64,000 nt of DNA, from NCBI RefSeq assembly GCF_900105515.1, contig NZ_FNSY01000001.1, forward strand, positions 3,100,001 through 3,164,000. The letters are read 5' to 3'. The position numbers were made by a program, and so were the translations under genes. The notes beneath the pieces were generated by a model. It was not told the origin of the DNA. It ran no database searches and was given only the letters and a program-made list of their open reading frames with translations. Origin of the DNA: Streptomyces sp. 2131.1 (GTDB lineage: Bacteria; Actinomycetota; Actinomycetes; Streptomycetales; Streptomycetaceae). Below, piece by piece: positions 52,610 through 60,469 of the stretch; the first letter of the stretch is position 1; each line of letters begins with the position of its first letter.

Positions 52610-53086
52610 TCAGGCCCGGCCCAGCTCAGCCAGCGCCCCGTCCGTCAGCCGGTACACCGTCCACTCGTCCTGCGGACGCGCGCCCAGCGACTCGTAGAAG
52701 GCGATCGACGGGGCGTTCCAGTTCAGCACCGACCACTCCAGGCGCTCGTAACCCCGCTCCACACAGATCCGCGCCAGCTCCGTCAGCAGCGCCTTGCCGT
52801 GCCCGCCGCCCCGCCGGTCGGGGCGTACGTACAGGTCCTCCAGGTAGATCCCGTGCACCCCGCGCCACGTCGAGAAGTTCAGGAACCACAGCGCGAAGCC
52901 GACGGCCTCGCCGGTCTCGTCCGACTCCGCGATGTGCGCGAACGCGGCCGGCCGCTCGCCGAACAGGGCGTCCCGCAACTGCTCCTCGGTCGCACGCACC
53001 TCGTGGAGCGCCTTCTCGTAATCGGCCAGCTCGCACACCATGGCGTGGATGACGGGGACATCGGCGGGGGTAGCGGTACGAATCAT
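52610..53086 (-). CDS. GNAT acetyltransferase, diamine/SAT1-like
   Basis: A 158-residue N-acetyltransferase. The acetyl-CoA loop motif A is LEDLYVRPDRRGGGHGKALL, preceded by FLNFSTWRGVHGIYLEDL and followed by LEWSVLNWNAPSIAFYESLG. This is the pattern of spermidine/spermine acetyltransferase-like enzymes, so polyamines or related amines are probable substrates. TACGCT lies six bases before the ATG, suggesting a leaderless transcript. Confidence 0.88.
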   Translation of the reverse strand: MIRTATPADVPVIHAMVCELADYEKALHEVRATEEQLRDALFGERPAAFAHIAESDETGEAVGFALWFLNFSTWRGVHGIYLEDLYVRPDRRGGGHGKALLTELARICVERGYERLEWSVLNWNAPSIAFYESLGARPQDEWTVYRLTDGALAELGRA

Positions 53087-53117
53087 GGGGGCAGCGTAAA
53101 CAGCGCCCCGCCGCCCC

Positions 53118-54023
53118 CTACCCCCGGCCCAGCAGCGCCCGCGCGATCTCCGCCTGCTCCGGCCCCAGCCGCCGCGCCCCGCCCTCCACCGACCAGCACG
53201 CGTTCTGGAGCACCCGCCCCAGCGTCCACGCCACCGCCCGCCCCCGGTCCAGGCCCAGCACCCCGGTCAGCACATCGAACCGCGCCCCCACCGCGTCCGC
53301 GTCGAACCGGTTCACCAGAGCGGGCAGCAGCTCGAACCCCGGGTCCCCCACCAGCGGCTTCGGATCGATGGCCACCCACCGGCCACCGCCCTCCACCGCC
53401 AGCACGTTCCCGAAGTGCAGGTCCCAGTGCAGCAACCGGTCCCCCGGCTCCCCCGCCACCTCACGCACCGCCGCCGCACAGTCCCGTACGAGCCCCCGCT
53501 CCCCCTCGTCCGCCAGCGCCGCCACAACGTCCGGCGCACCGGCCAGCATCCGCGCGGCCGCCTCCCCCAGGCCCCGCAACCCGGCGTCCGGCCCCGGCCG
53601 CACCGCCGTCAGCCCGGCCAGCAGCTCCCCGGTCACCCGCACCGCCGCACCCGCGTCCGCCACGCCCTCCAGCGAACGGCCCGCGTCCAGTCGCTCCAGC
53701 AGCATCGTCCCGGTCGCCGGATCGTGCTCCAGCAACCGCACCGCCCCCGCTCCCGCCTCGCCCCAGCACCGCAGCGCGACCGGTTCGCCCGCCGTCTCCT
53801 CGTCCACCGGCTGCAACTTCAGCACCGCCGGGCACCCGTCCCCCACCCGCACCACCGGCAGCACCAGCGCGCACACCCCGTACATCGCCGCGCCGTCCCG
53901 CCGCAGCCCCCACCGCTCCAGGAACTCCGCCGCCAGCCCCGGCAACGCGGCCACGAACGCCCGCCCCGCCTCCCCGTTGTATGCGGACTGAGTAGCGATG
54001 AGCGCATCCGGAATGTCGATCAC
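53118..54023 (-). CDS. Aminoglycoside/hydroxyurea phosphotransferase family protein
   Basis: A 301-residue kinase-fold protein of the APH(6)/hydroxyurea group. It starts MIDIPDALIATQSAYNGEAG and has the substrate-lobe RWGLRRDGAAMYG, the catalytic loop LLHWDLHFGNVLA and the metal site WVAIDPKPLVGDPGFEL. Streptomycin-6-kinase-like activity or a house-keeping sugar-phosphorylating role is possible. GTG 54023 is chosen because family members start here and TACGAT lies seven bases upstream; an ATG at 54059 would overlap the divergent gene's start. Confidence 0.83.
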   Translation of the reverse strand: MIDIPDALIATQSAYNGEAGRAFVAALPGLAAEFLERWGLRRDGAAMYGVCALVLPVVRVGDGCPAVLKLQPVDEETAGEPVALRCWGEAGAGAVRLLEHDPATGTMLLERLDAGRSLEGVADAGAAVRVTGELLAGLTAVRPGPDAGLRGLGEAAARMLAGAPDVVAALADEGERGLVRDCAAAVREVAGEPGDRLLHWDLHFGNVLAVEGGGRWVAIDPKPLVGDPGFELLPALVNRFDADAVGARFDVLTGVLGLDRGRAVAWTLGRVLQNACWSVEGGARRLGPEQAEIARALLGRG

Positions 54024-54057
54024 GCCACCGATCGTAGGAGCGTGCGTCAATCGGGCC

Positions 54058-54723
54058 ATGCCCACCGGCCACCCCGCCCCGCCCGCACGGCCCCGCCCCA
54101 CCCCCGCCACGTGGCTCCGCGCCACCGGCTCCTGGATCCGCAGCGCACCCGGCACCCACCTCTGGCTGACCGCCCTCTTCGTGACCACGGTCATCGTCCA
54201 CCAGATGTCACCGGCCTTCGAGGAGGAGTTCCTCCGCCAGCGCTCCACCAACATCCACGAGCTGTCCCAGAACCCGGTGCGCGTCCTGATCAGCAGCGCC
54301 TTCTGGATCGACGGCGGCCAGTGGCTCCCCTACGCGGTCCTCTACACCGTCTTCCACGCCCCCGCCGAGCGCCGCCTCGGCACCCCGCGCTGGCTCGCCG
54401 TCGCCGCCACCGCCCACGTACTCGCCACCCTCGTCAGCGAGTCCGTCCTCGCCTGGGCCATCAACCACGGCCACGCGCCGCAGTCCGCCGTCAACACCCT
54501 CGACGTGGGCGTCAGCTACGCCCTCGCCGGCGTGGTCGCGGTCCTCACCTACTACGTCCCCCGCCCCTGGCGCCCCGCCTACCTCTTCGCGGTCCTGGTG
54601 ATCTACACGGTCCCCCTGGTCACCAACCCGACCTTCACCGACATCGGCCACCTCACGGCGGCCCTGATCGGCCTGGGGTGCTACCCGCTGACGCGGCGCG
54701 GGGCACAGGCACGCGAGGCATGA
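54058..54723 (+). CDS. Rhomboid-like membrane protein
   Basis: A 221-residue protein with about six membrane segments. LDVGVSYALAGVVAVL has a serine at the position of the rhomboid nucleophile, and TDIGHLTAALIGLG holds the partner histidine. The serine context (GVSYA) differs from the classical GxSG, so protease activity is uncertain. The ATG at 54058 is preferred; an ATG at 53998 would add 20 residues. It is divergent from the phosphotransferase gene. Confidence 0.75.
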   Translation: MPTGHPAPPARPRPTPATWLRATGSWIRSAPGTHLWLTALFVTTVIVHQMSPAFEEEFLRQRSTNIHELSQNPVRVLISSAFWIDGGQWLPYAVLYTVFHAPAERRLGTPRWLAVAATAHVLATLVSESVLAWAINHGHAPQSAVNTLDVGVSYALAGVVAVLTYYVPRPWRPAYLFAVLVIYTVPLVTNPTFTDIGHLTAALIGLGCYPLTRRGAQAREA

Positions 54724-54753
54724 AAAAACCAGGCCGGCGGAGCGCCGGCCTGG
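54723..54753 (-). terminator. tRNA-Thr terminator
   Basis: Read leftward, an 11-bp perfect stem (CCAGGCCGGCG and complement, three-base loop) is followed by six T residues. It is a classical rho-independent terminator, rare in such GC-rich DNA, directly after the tRNA. Confidence 0.9.
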
Positions 54754-54760
54754 TGGGTGG

Positions 54761-54834
54761 AGCCCCCTGTCGGATTCGAACCGACGACCTACGCATTACA
54801 AGTGCGTTGCTCTGGCCAGCTGAGCTAAGGAGGC
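54761..54834 (-). tRNA. tRNA-Thr (TGT anticodon)
   Basis: Read leftward, the gene starts GCCTCCTTAGCTCAGC, has the anticodon loop CTTGTAA within stem ACGCA/TGCGT, and the T arm GTCGGTTCGAATCCGAC. The acceptor stem closes to GGGGGC-T. CCA is encoded at 54760-54758. The anticodon TGT reads ACA threonine codons, a rare codon in this genome. Confidence 0.96.
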
Positions 54835-55014
54835 GTGCCGGAGCAGTCTAACCAACCCGGCACCCCGCACCGTGCAGAAATTTCACAGCCGGTGAACTAC
54901 TGACAGATCCGAAACCGCCAGGTAGCGTCCTTGCAGGTTCACTCGCATGGACCAGACCACTCCCTTACCACGGATCGTCCGGCACGTACCTGCCGGTGGA
55001 GGAGAAGCATCAGC

Positions 55015-56151
55015 ATGGCCAGTGTCACGTTCGACAAGGCGTCCCGCGTCTACCCCGGCTCCACGAAGCCCGCGGTCGACCAGCTCGAGATCGACATCGC
55101 GGACGGCGAGTTCCTCGTCCTCGTCGGTCCCTCCGGTTGCGGCAAGTCCACCTCGCTCCGCATGCTCGCGGGTCTCGAGGACGTCAACGGCGGTGCGATC
55201 CGCATCGGCGACCGCGACGTCACGCACCTGCCGCCGAAGGACCGGGACATCGCCATGGTGTTCCAGAACTACGCGCTCTACCCGCACATGACCGTCGCGG
55301 ACAACATGGGCTTCGCGCTCAAGATCGCCGGTGTGAACAAGACCGACATCCGGGCGAAGGTCGAAGAGGCCGCCAAGATGCTGGACCTCACCGACTACCT
55401 GGACCGCAAGCCGAAGGCGCTCTCCGGTGGTCAGCGCCAGCGTGTGGCGATGGGCCGCGCGATCGTGCGTGAGCCGCAGGTGTTCCTCATGGACGAGCCG
55501 CTCTCGAACCTCGACGCCAAGCTCCGTGTCTCCACCCGTACGCAGATCGCCTCGCTCCAGCGCCGCCTGGGCATCACGACCGTGTACGTCACCCACGACC
55601 AGGTCGAGGCCCTCACCATGGGCGACCGCGTCGCGGTCCTCAAGGACGGTCTGCTCCAGCAGGTCGACTCGCCGCGCAACATGTACGACCGCCCGGCGAA
55701 CCTGTTCGTGGCCGGCTTCATCGGCTCCCCGGCGATGAACCTCGTCGAGGTCCCGATCACCGACGGCGGCGTGAAGTTCGGCAACAGCGTCGTCCCGGTC
55801 TCCCGCGAGGCGCTGACCGCCGCCGCGAACCGCGGCGACACGACCGTCACGGTCGGCATCCGCCCCGAGCACTTCGACATCGTCGAGCACGGCGGCGCCG
55901 CCGCGAAGACCCTCACCAAGGACTCCTCCGAGGCCCCGGCCGGTCTGGCCGTCTCGGTCAACGTGGTCGAGGAGCTCGGCGCCGACGGCTTCGTCTACGG
56001 TGGCGCCGAGGTCGGTGGCGAGCACAAGGACCTGGTCGTCCGCGTCGGCGGCCGCGCCGTCCCGGAGAAGGGCACCAAGCTGCACGTCGTGCCCCGCCCG
56101 GACGAGCTGCACGTCTTCGCCACGTCGACCGGTGAGCGCCTCACCGACTGA
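55015..56151 (+). CDS. msiK: Multiple-sugar ABC transporter ATPase MsiK
   Basis: A 378-residue ATPase with Walker A GPSGCGKST, Q-loop FQNYALYPHMT, signature LSGGQRQRVAMGRAI and Walker B VFLMDEPLSNLDA, then a regulatory TOBE domain with GIRPEHFDI. MsiK energises many carbohydrate importers (cellobiose, maltose, chitobiose and others) that lack their own ATPase genes, as expected for the orphan binding protein at 33-34 kb. GGAGGAG precedes the ATG. Monocistronic, with a perfect terminator. Confidence 0.95.
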   Translation: MASVTFDKASRVYPGSTKPAVDQLEIDIADGEFLVLVGPSGCGKSTSLRMLAGLEDVNGGAIRIGDRDVTHLPPKDRDIAMVFQNYALYPHMTVADNMGFALKIAGVNKTDIRAKVEEAAKMLDLTDYLDRKPKALSGGQRQRVAMGRAIVREPQVFLMDEPLSNLDAKLRVSTRTQIASLQRRLGITTVYVTHDQVEALTMGDRVAVLKDGLLQQVDSPRNMYDRPANLFVAGFIGSPAMNLVEVPITDGGVKFGNSVVPVSREALTAAANRGDTTVTVGIRPEHFDIVEHGGAAAKTLTKDSSEAPAGLAVSVNVVEELGADGFVYGGAEVGGEHKDLVVRVGGRAVPEKGTKLHVVPRPDELHVFATSTGERLTD

Positions 56152-56167
56152 CGTCGCACACGCTGTA

Positions 56168-56202
56168 CGGTGGCCCCGCACGATCTTCGTGCGGGGCCAC
56201 CG
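56168..56202 (+). terminator. msiK terminator
   Basis: A perfect 16-bp stem (CGGTGGCCCCGCACGA and complement) with loop TCT lies 17 bp after the stop. Confidence 0.88.
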
Positions 56203-56359
56203 CGTTGTGCGGGGGTTTGAAACGGCGGAGGCGAATTCCCCGGCACAACGGTCATTTCGCTCCGGTTCGTCAACACGCGATTCGAAAAGCACTCTCGAAC
56301 CATCCCCCGCGAGAGTGACGTAATGTCGCCACGCCATCACCGGCCGCTACGCTCGCTGC

Positions 56360-56791
56360 GTGACCCACACCGTGCGCCGTATCGGCCGAACTCTCGCTTT
56401 CGTACTGCCCGTCGTCATGGTCCTGTCCGGGACCCTCGCGGTGACCGCCGTGCCGTGGGCAGCCGGCGACTCCGACTCGCAGCTGCTCGCCGCGTCGGCC
56501 CGCTCCGTCCCCGACGCCAAGGGCGCCGCCAAGGAGGCCAAGGTGCGCGCGCCCGAGGACGTCCTGCGCGACCGGCTCCTCCAGGACCTCCGCGCGAAGG
56601 ACCCCGGCGTCGCCCTGACGGAGCTCCAGCGCGCCGTCGAGGGGCGCCCGTCGCTCGCCAAGCACTGCATGTCCATCGCGAAGACCCTGGGCAAGGCCGC
56701 CGTCGACAAGTACGGCCCGACGCGCGCGCACCGCTTCTCGCGCCCCGTCTGCGACACCTCGTTCGCCTCGGGCGTCGCCCAGTTCAGCTGA
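56360..56791 (+). CDS. Small secreted hypothetical protein
   Basis: A 143-residue protein with a signal-like N-terminus (RRIGRTLAFVLPVVMVLSGT) and a helical remainder containing two cysteines (HCMSIAK, PVCDTS) that may form a disulfide. It matches no family I recognise; similar proteins exist next to msiK in streptomycetes. TACGCT lies six bases before GTG 56360, so it is probably leaderless. Confidence 0.65.
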   Translation: MTHTVRRIGRTLAFVLPVVMVLSGTLAVTAVPWAAGDSDSQLLAASARSVPDAKGAAKEAKVRAPEDVLRDRLLQDLRAKDPGVALTELQRAVEGRPSLAKHCMSIAKTLGKAAVDKYGPTRAHRFSRPVCDTSFASGVAQFS

Positions 56792-56837
56792 CCGACGCGA
56801 CACCCTCCGCTGCCGGGCACGGCTTATCGTGCCTGGC

Positions 56838-57548
56838 ATGCATACGTTTCCGACGCAGGCCGTGATCCTGGCGGGTGGCCAGGGGTCACGGCTGCGCCCG
56901 TATACCGATGACCGCCCCAAGCCGATGGTCGAGATCCCGGGCACCGGGACTCCGATCATCGGCCATCAGCTTTCCTGGCTGGCCGCCGAGGGCGTCACGG
57001 ACGCCGTGGTCTCGTGCGGGCATCTGGCCGAGGTCCTCCAGGAGTGGCTGGCCGACGCCGTGCTGCCGCTGCGCGTGACGACGGTGGTGGAGTCAGAGCC
57101 CCTGGGACGCGGGGGCGGGCTGAAGTACGCGGCGGAGCGGCTGCCTGCGCCCGACGAGCCGTGGTACGCGACCAACGGGGACATCTGGACGCGCTTCTCG
57201 CTGCGGGAGATGGCGGCGTTCCACGCGGAGCGCGACGCGACAGCGACCCTCGCGCTGGCCCGCCCCCGGATCCCGTGGGGCGCCGTGGAGACGGACGCGT
57301 TCGGCCACATCACGGACTTCATCGAGGCGCCGCCGTCGCCGTATCTGATCAACGCGGGCGTGTACGTGTTCTCCCCCGCCTTCACGGGGCTGCTGCCCGA
57401 CCGGGGCGACCACGAGCGTACGACGTTCCCCCGGCTGGCCCGCGAGCGCCGGCTGGCGGGCTATCCGCTGCCGCACGGAGCGTACTGGCGGGCCATCGAC
57501 ACGGCGAAGGACCTGACGGAGGCCGCCAAGGAGCTGGACGGCCGGTAG
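56838..57548 (+). CDS. Sugar-1-phosphate nucleotidyltransferase-like protein
   Basis: A 236-residue protein with the NTP-transferase signature VILAGGQGSRLRPYTDDRPK, PMVEI, the metal aspartate in ATNGDIWTRF, and INAGVYVFSP. It is the short form without a C-terminal acyltransferase domain, so it probably makes NDP-hexoses (glucose or mannose type) for glycans. TATCGT lies seven bases before the ATG. Confidence 0.87.
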   Translation: MHTFPTQAVILAGGQGSRLRPYTDDRPKPMVEIPGTGTPIIGHQLSWLAAEGVTDAVVSCGHLAEVLQEWLADAVLPLRVTTVVESEPLGRGGGLKYAAERLPAPDEPWYATNGDIWTRFSLREMAAFHAERDATATLALARPRIPWGAVETDAFGHITDFIEAPPSPYLINAGVYVFSPAFTGLLPDRGDHERTTFPRLARERRLAGYPLPHGAYWRAIDTAKDLTEAAKELDGR

Positions 57549-57558
57549 GGCGTACGAG

Positions 57559-57600
57559 AAGGGGCGGGCCCGGAAGGAACAACCTCCGGGCCCGCCCCTT
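57559..57600. terminator. Bidirectional terminator
   Basis: A perfect 16-bp stem (AAGGGGCGGGCCCGGA and complement) with a 10-base loop lies between the convergent nucleotidyltransferase and DoxX genes. Confidence 0.9.
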
Positions 57601-57618
57601 TTCCGTGGGCGCCCCCGG

Positions 57619-59292
57619 TCAGCCGAGGAGGCCGCCGATCGGGTTGCGGCCGGAGCCGCTGTCGTCGCCGCCGGAGGTGGACCCGGGGTCGGGTTCGGAG
57701 CCGCCGGTGGTGGAGCCGCCGCCGGTGCCGGTGGACCCGGAGGAGCTGGGGCCGGAGCTGGTGGCGGGGGGCTGCTGGGGGGTCGTCTGCTGCGGGGGCT
57801 GCTGGCCGGTGCCCTGGGTCTGGCTGGGCCGGCCGGTGCTCGCGCCCGCCGACTGGCCCGTCTCGCGGACGCTGTCCGACGAGGGGGTGGAGGCGTTGGC
57901 GGACGGGGTGCGCGGGGCGGTGCTGTGCGACGGCGTGGGGCGGTCGCCGGTGGGCGTCTTGGAGGCCTTGCCGCCACGGGACTTGTCGGGGAGCGGGGAG
58001 CCGGGGAGCTGGTTGGTGGGGACGCCGTTGGGGCCGGGAACGGTGACGACCCCGGAGGAGCGGACGGCGCCGCCGAGGACGGAGCCGATGAGCAGGGTCA
58101 GGCCGACGACGACGCTCGCGACGACGGCACCGCGGCGCAGGACGCGGCGGCGCAGGTCCCAGATCTCGGAGCGCGGGCCGAGCTTGCGCCAGGCCTCCCC
58201 GGCGAGCCGTCCGTCGATGGAGTAGACGGGGGCGCCCGCGATGATCAGAGGGCTCCAGGCGGCCAGGTAGATGATGTCGGGCGCGTCGTAGGCGGCGACA
58301 GTGCGCCAGCTGACGGTGACCAGGAGGGCGGCGGACAGCAGGGCGCCGACGCTGGCGGCGACGCGCTGCCAGAGCCCGAGGACGGTGAGGACACCGACGA
58401 CGACCTGGAGGAAGGCGATCGAGAGTCCGGCACCGACCGGGTGCGAGAGCGCGAACTCGCGCAGCGGCTCGGCCAGCGCCCACGGGTGCAGCGAGTTGAG
58501 CCACTTGACCATGGAGCCGCGCTCGCCGCCGTCGAAGTAGACGGGGTCGCAGAGCTTGCCCATGCCGGCGTAGATGGAGATGAAGCCGAGGAAGACCCGC
58601 ATCGGCAGGAGTACGACGCCGAGGTTCATGCGGCGGCCCGGGTAGTACGCGTGGCGCACGTCGTCCGCGCTGTCCCGGCGGCGGCCGCGGATGTCGCTGT
58701 CCTCGTCGGTGAGGTCGACGCCGGGCCCGTCGGCGTACGCGTCCCGCTGGTCGTAGCGGTCCGCGTCGTACGGGCCGGGCTCCACCGGGTCGTAGGCGCC
58801 GACGGCCCGGCGCATGGGGGGCAGCAGGGGGCCGCCGCCGGAGCGGGGCGCGCCGATGACGGGGGTGGGCTGGGTCTCTTCGAGGGGGAGCTCGTCGAGG
58901 CGCGGGATGACCTGGGTACCGGCGCCGCCGCGTCCGTGGTCGAACTCGTAGGAGGCGTACGGCTCGTAGGGGTCGTACGCGGTGTCGGGGCGGCCGGCGG
59001 TGGAGTTGCGTACGGCCTGGAGGAGTCCGGTGGCGCCGGGGTCGCCGGGCGCGGACTTGCCGCTCCAGACGACGGGCGCGCGCCTGCCGCGTCCGGCTCC
59101 GGCGGCGCTCATGGCGGGGATCCTGGGCGCGCCGGCGGGGGTCACACCGCGCAGCCGTGCGCGCTGGCCGGGGGCGAGCTGCACCCGGAAGCTGGCGTGG
59201 TTGACGATGACCTGCGCAGGGTCGCAGTCCACCTTGGTCATGCTCAGGGCGGGTAGTTCGTCGAACCGAGGCGTTCTGGTGTCCACACTCAT
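57619..59292 (-). CDS. DoxX-family membrane protein with long disordered ends
   Basis: A 557-residue protein. The first 220 residues are hydrophilic and Asp/Tyr/Pro-rich. A DoxX-type membrane domain (residues 225-390, VVLLPMRVFLGFISIYAGMG, LGLWQRVAASVGALLSAALL) follows, then one further span and a Ser/Thr/Gly/Gln-rich tail of about 130 residues. In mycobacteria DoxX partners SodA and SseA in redox homeostasis; that link is not visible here. Confidence 0.85.
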   Translation of the reverse strand: MSVDTRTPRFDELPALSMTKVDCDPAQVIVNHASFRVQLAPGQRARLRGVTPAGAPRIPAMSAAGAGRGRRAPVVWSGKSAPGDPGATGLLQAVRNSTAGRPDTAYDPYEPYASYEFDHGRGGAGTQVIPRLDELPLEETQPTPVIGAPRSGGGPLLPPMRRAVGAYDPVEPGPYDADRYDQRDAYADGPGVDLTDEDSDIRGRRRDSADDVRHAYYPGRRMNLGVVLLPMRVFLGFISIYAGMGKLCDPVYFDGGERGSMVKWLNSLHPWALAEPLREFALSHPVGAGLSIAFLQVVVGVLTVLGLWQRVAASVGALLSAALLVTVSWRTVAAYDAPDIIYLAAWSPLIIAGAPVYSIDGRLAGEAWRKLGPRSEIWDLRRRVLRRGAVVASVVVGLTLLIGSVLGGAVRSSGVVTVPGPNGVPTNQLPGSPLPDKSRGGKASKTPTGDRPTPSHSTAPRTPSANASTPSSDSVRETGQSAGASTGRPSQTQGTGQQPPQQTTPQQPPATSSGPSSSGSTGTGGGSTTGGSEPDPGSTSGGDDSGSGRNPIGGLLG

Positions 59293-59431
59293 CTAACCGA
59301 GTGATGTGTGATTAGGACACTGCCTCGACCGTGTCGAAGTGTCCGAGACCCGTCAATAGGTGGTGGGGGGTCACGCGGGGGCGCGCGCACGTGCGTTCGC
59401 GCCCCCGAGCGGCCCGGCGGGGCCCGGTGGA

Positions 59432-60388
59432 TCAGGCGCGGCGGCGGGCGACCTCGTACATGACGATGCCGGCCGCGACACCGGCGTTGAGGGACTCGGC
59501 GCCGCCGGGCATGTTGATGCGGACGCGGTAGTCGCAGGTCTCGCCGACGAGGCGGCCGAGGCCCTTGCCCTCGCTGCCGATGACGATGACGACGGGTCCG
59601 GCGAGCGCTTCGAGGTCCTCGACGGTGTGCTCGCCGTCGGCGGCGAGGCCGACGACCGCGATGCCCTCCTTCTTGAAGGCTTCGAGGGAGCGGGTGAGGT
59701 TGGTGACCTTGGAGACCGGCGTCCGGGCGGCGGTGCCGGCGGAGGACTTCCAGGCCCCGGCGGTCATGCCGGCCGCGCGGCGCTCGGGGACGACCACGCC
59801 GTGGCCGCCGAAGGCGGAGACGGAGCGGACGATCGCGCCGAGGTTGCGGGGGTCGGTGACGCCGTCGAGGGCGACGATGAGCGGGTCCTCGCCGTTGTCG
59901 TAGGCGGCTTCGACGAGGTCCTGCGGGTCGGCGTACTCGTAGGGCGGGACCTGGAGGACGAGGCCCTGGTGGTTGAGTCCGCCGGTCATGCGGTCGAGCT
60001 CGGGGCGGGGGGCTTCCATCAGGTTGATGTTGCCGCGCTCGCCGGCGAGCTGGAGGGCCTCGCGGACGCGCTCGTCGTTGTCGATGTACTGCTGGACGTA
60101 GAGCGTGGTGGCGGGCACGCCGTCGCGCAGGGCCTCGAAGACCGGGTTGCGGCCGACGACCATCTCGGAGGTGCCCTTGACGCCGCCGCGCCGGGGGGCG
60201 GGGCGGCGGTTGGCGGCCTGCTTGGCCTTGGCGGTCGCGATGCGGTTCTTCTTGTGCTTCTTGCGCTGCTCGGCGGGCGGGGTGGGGCCCTTGCCTTCGA
60301 GGCCCCGGCGTCGCTGGCCACCGCTGCCGACCGTGGCGCCCTTCTTGTTGGACGTGCGGCGGTTCCTGCGCTGGCTGTTCCCGGCCAT
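59432..60388 (-). CDS. rlmB: 23S rRNA (guanosine-2'-O-)-methyltransferase RlmB
   Basis: A 318-residue SPOUT methyltransferase with a basic N-terminal extension, the substrate-binding domain beginning MVVGRNPVFEALRDG, and the trefoil-knot motifs DGVTDPRNLGAIVRSVSAFG, IGSEGKGLGRLV and INMPGGAESLNAGVAAGI. It methylates G2251 of the 23S peptidyl-transferase loop in E. coli. It lies 81 bp after cysS in the same direction, the standard actinobacterial pairing. Confidence 0.93.
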   Translation of the reverse strand: MAGNSQRRNRRTSNKKGATVGSGGQRRRGLEGKGPTPPAEQRKKHKKNRIATAKAKQAANRRPAPRRGGVKGTSEMVVGRNPVFEALRDGVPATTLYVQQYIDNDERVREALQLAGERGNINLMEAPRPELDRMTGGLNHQGLVLQVPPYEYADPQDLVEAAYDNGEDPLIVALDGVTDPRNLGAIVRSVSAFGGHGVVVPERRAAGMTAGAWKSSAGTAARTPVSKVTNLTRSLEAFKKEGIAVVGLAADGEHTVEDLEALAGPVVIVIGSEGKGLGRLVGETCDYRVRINMPGGAESLNAGVAAGIVMYEVARRRA

Positions 60389-60469
60389 GACCTACCTGTT
60401 TCGTTGCTTCGGTCGTGCGTACGTATAAGTGAAGTGTGCCGCCCGGCGGACCGGGCGGCATGTGGTGGG

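Noticed and set aside
54758..54834. Integrated element using tRNA-Thr as attachment site
   Set aside because: No integrase, no repeated tRNA 3' end and conserved core genes on both sides.
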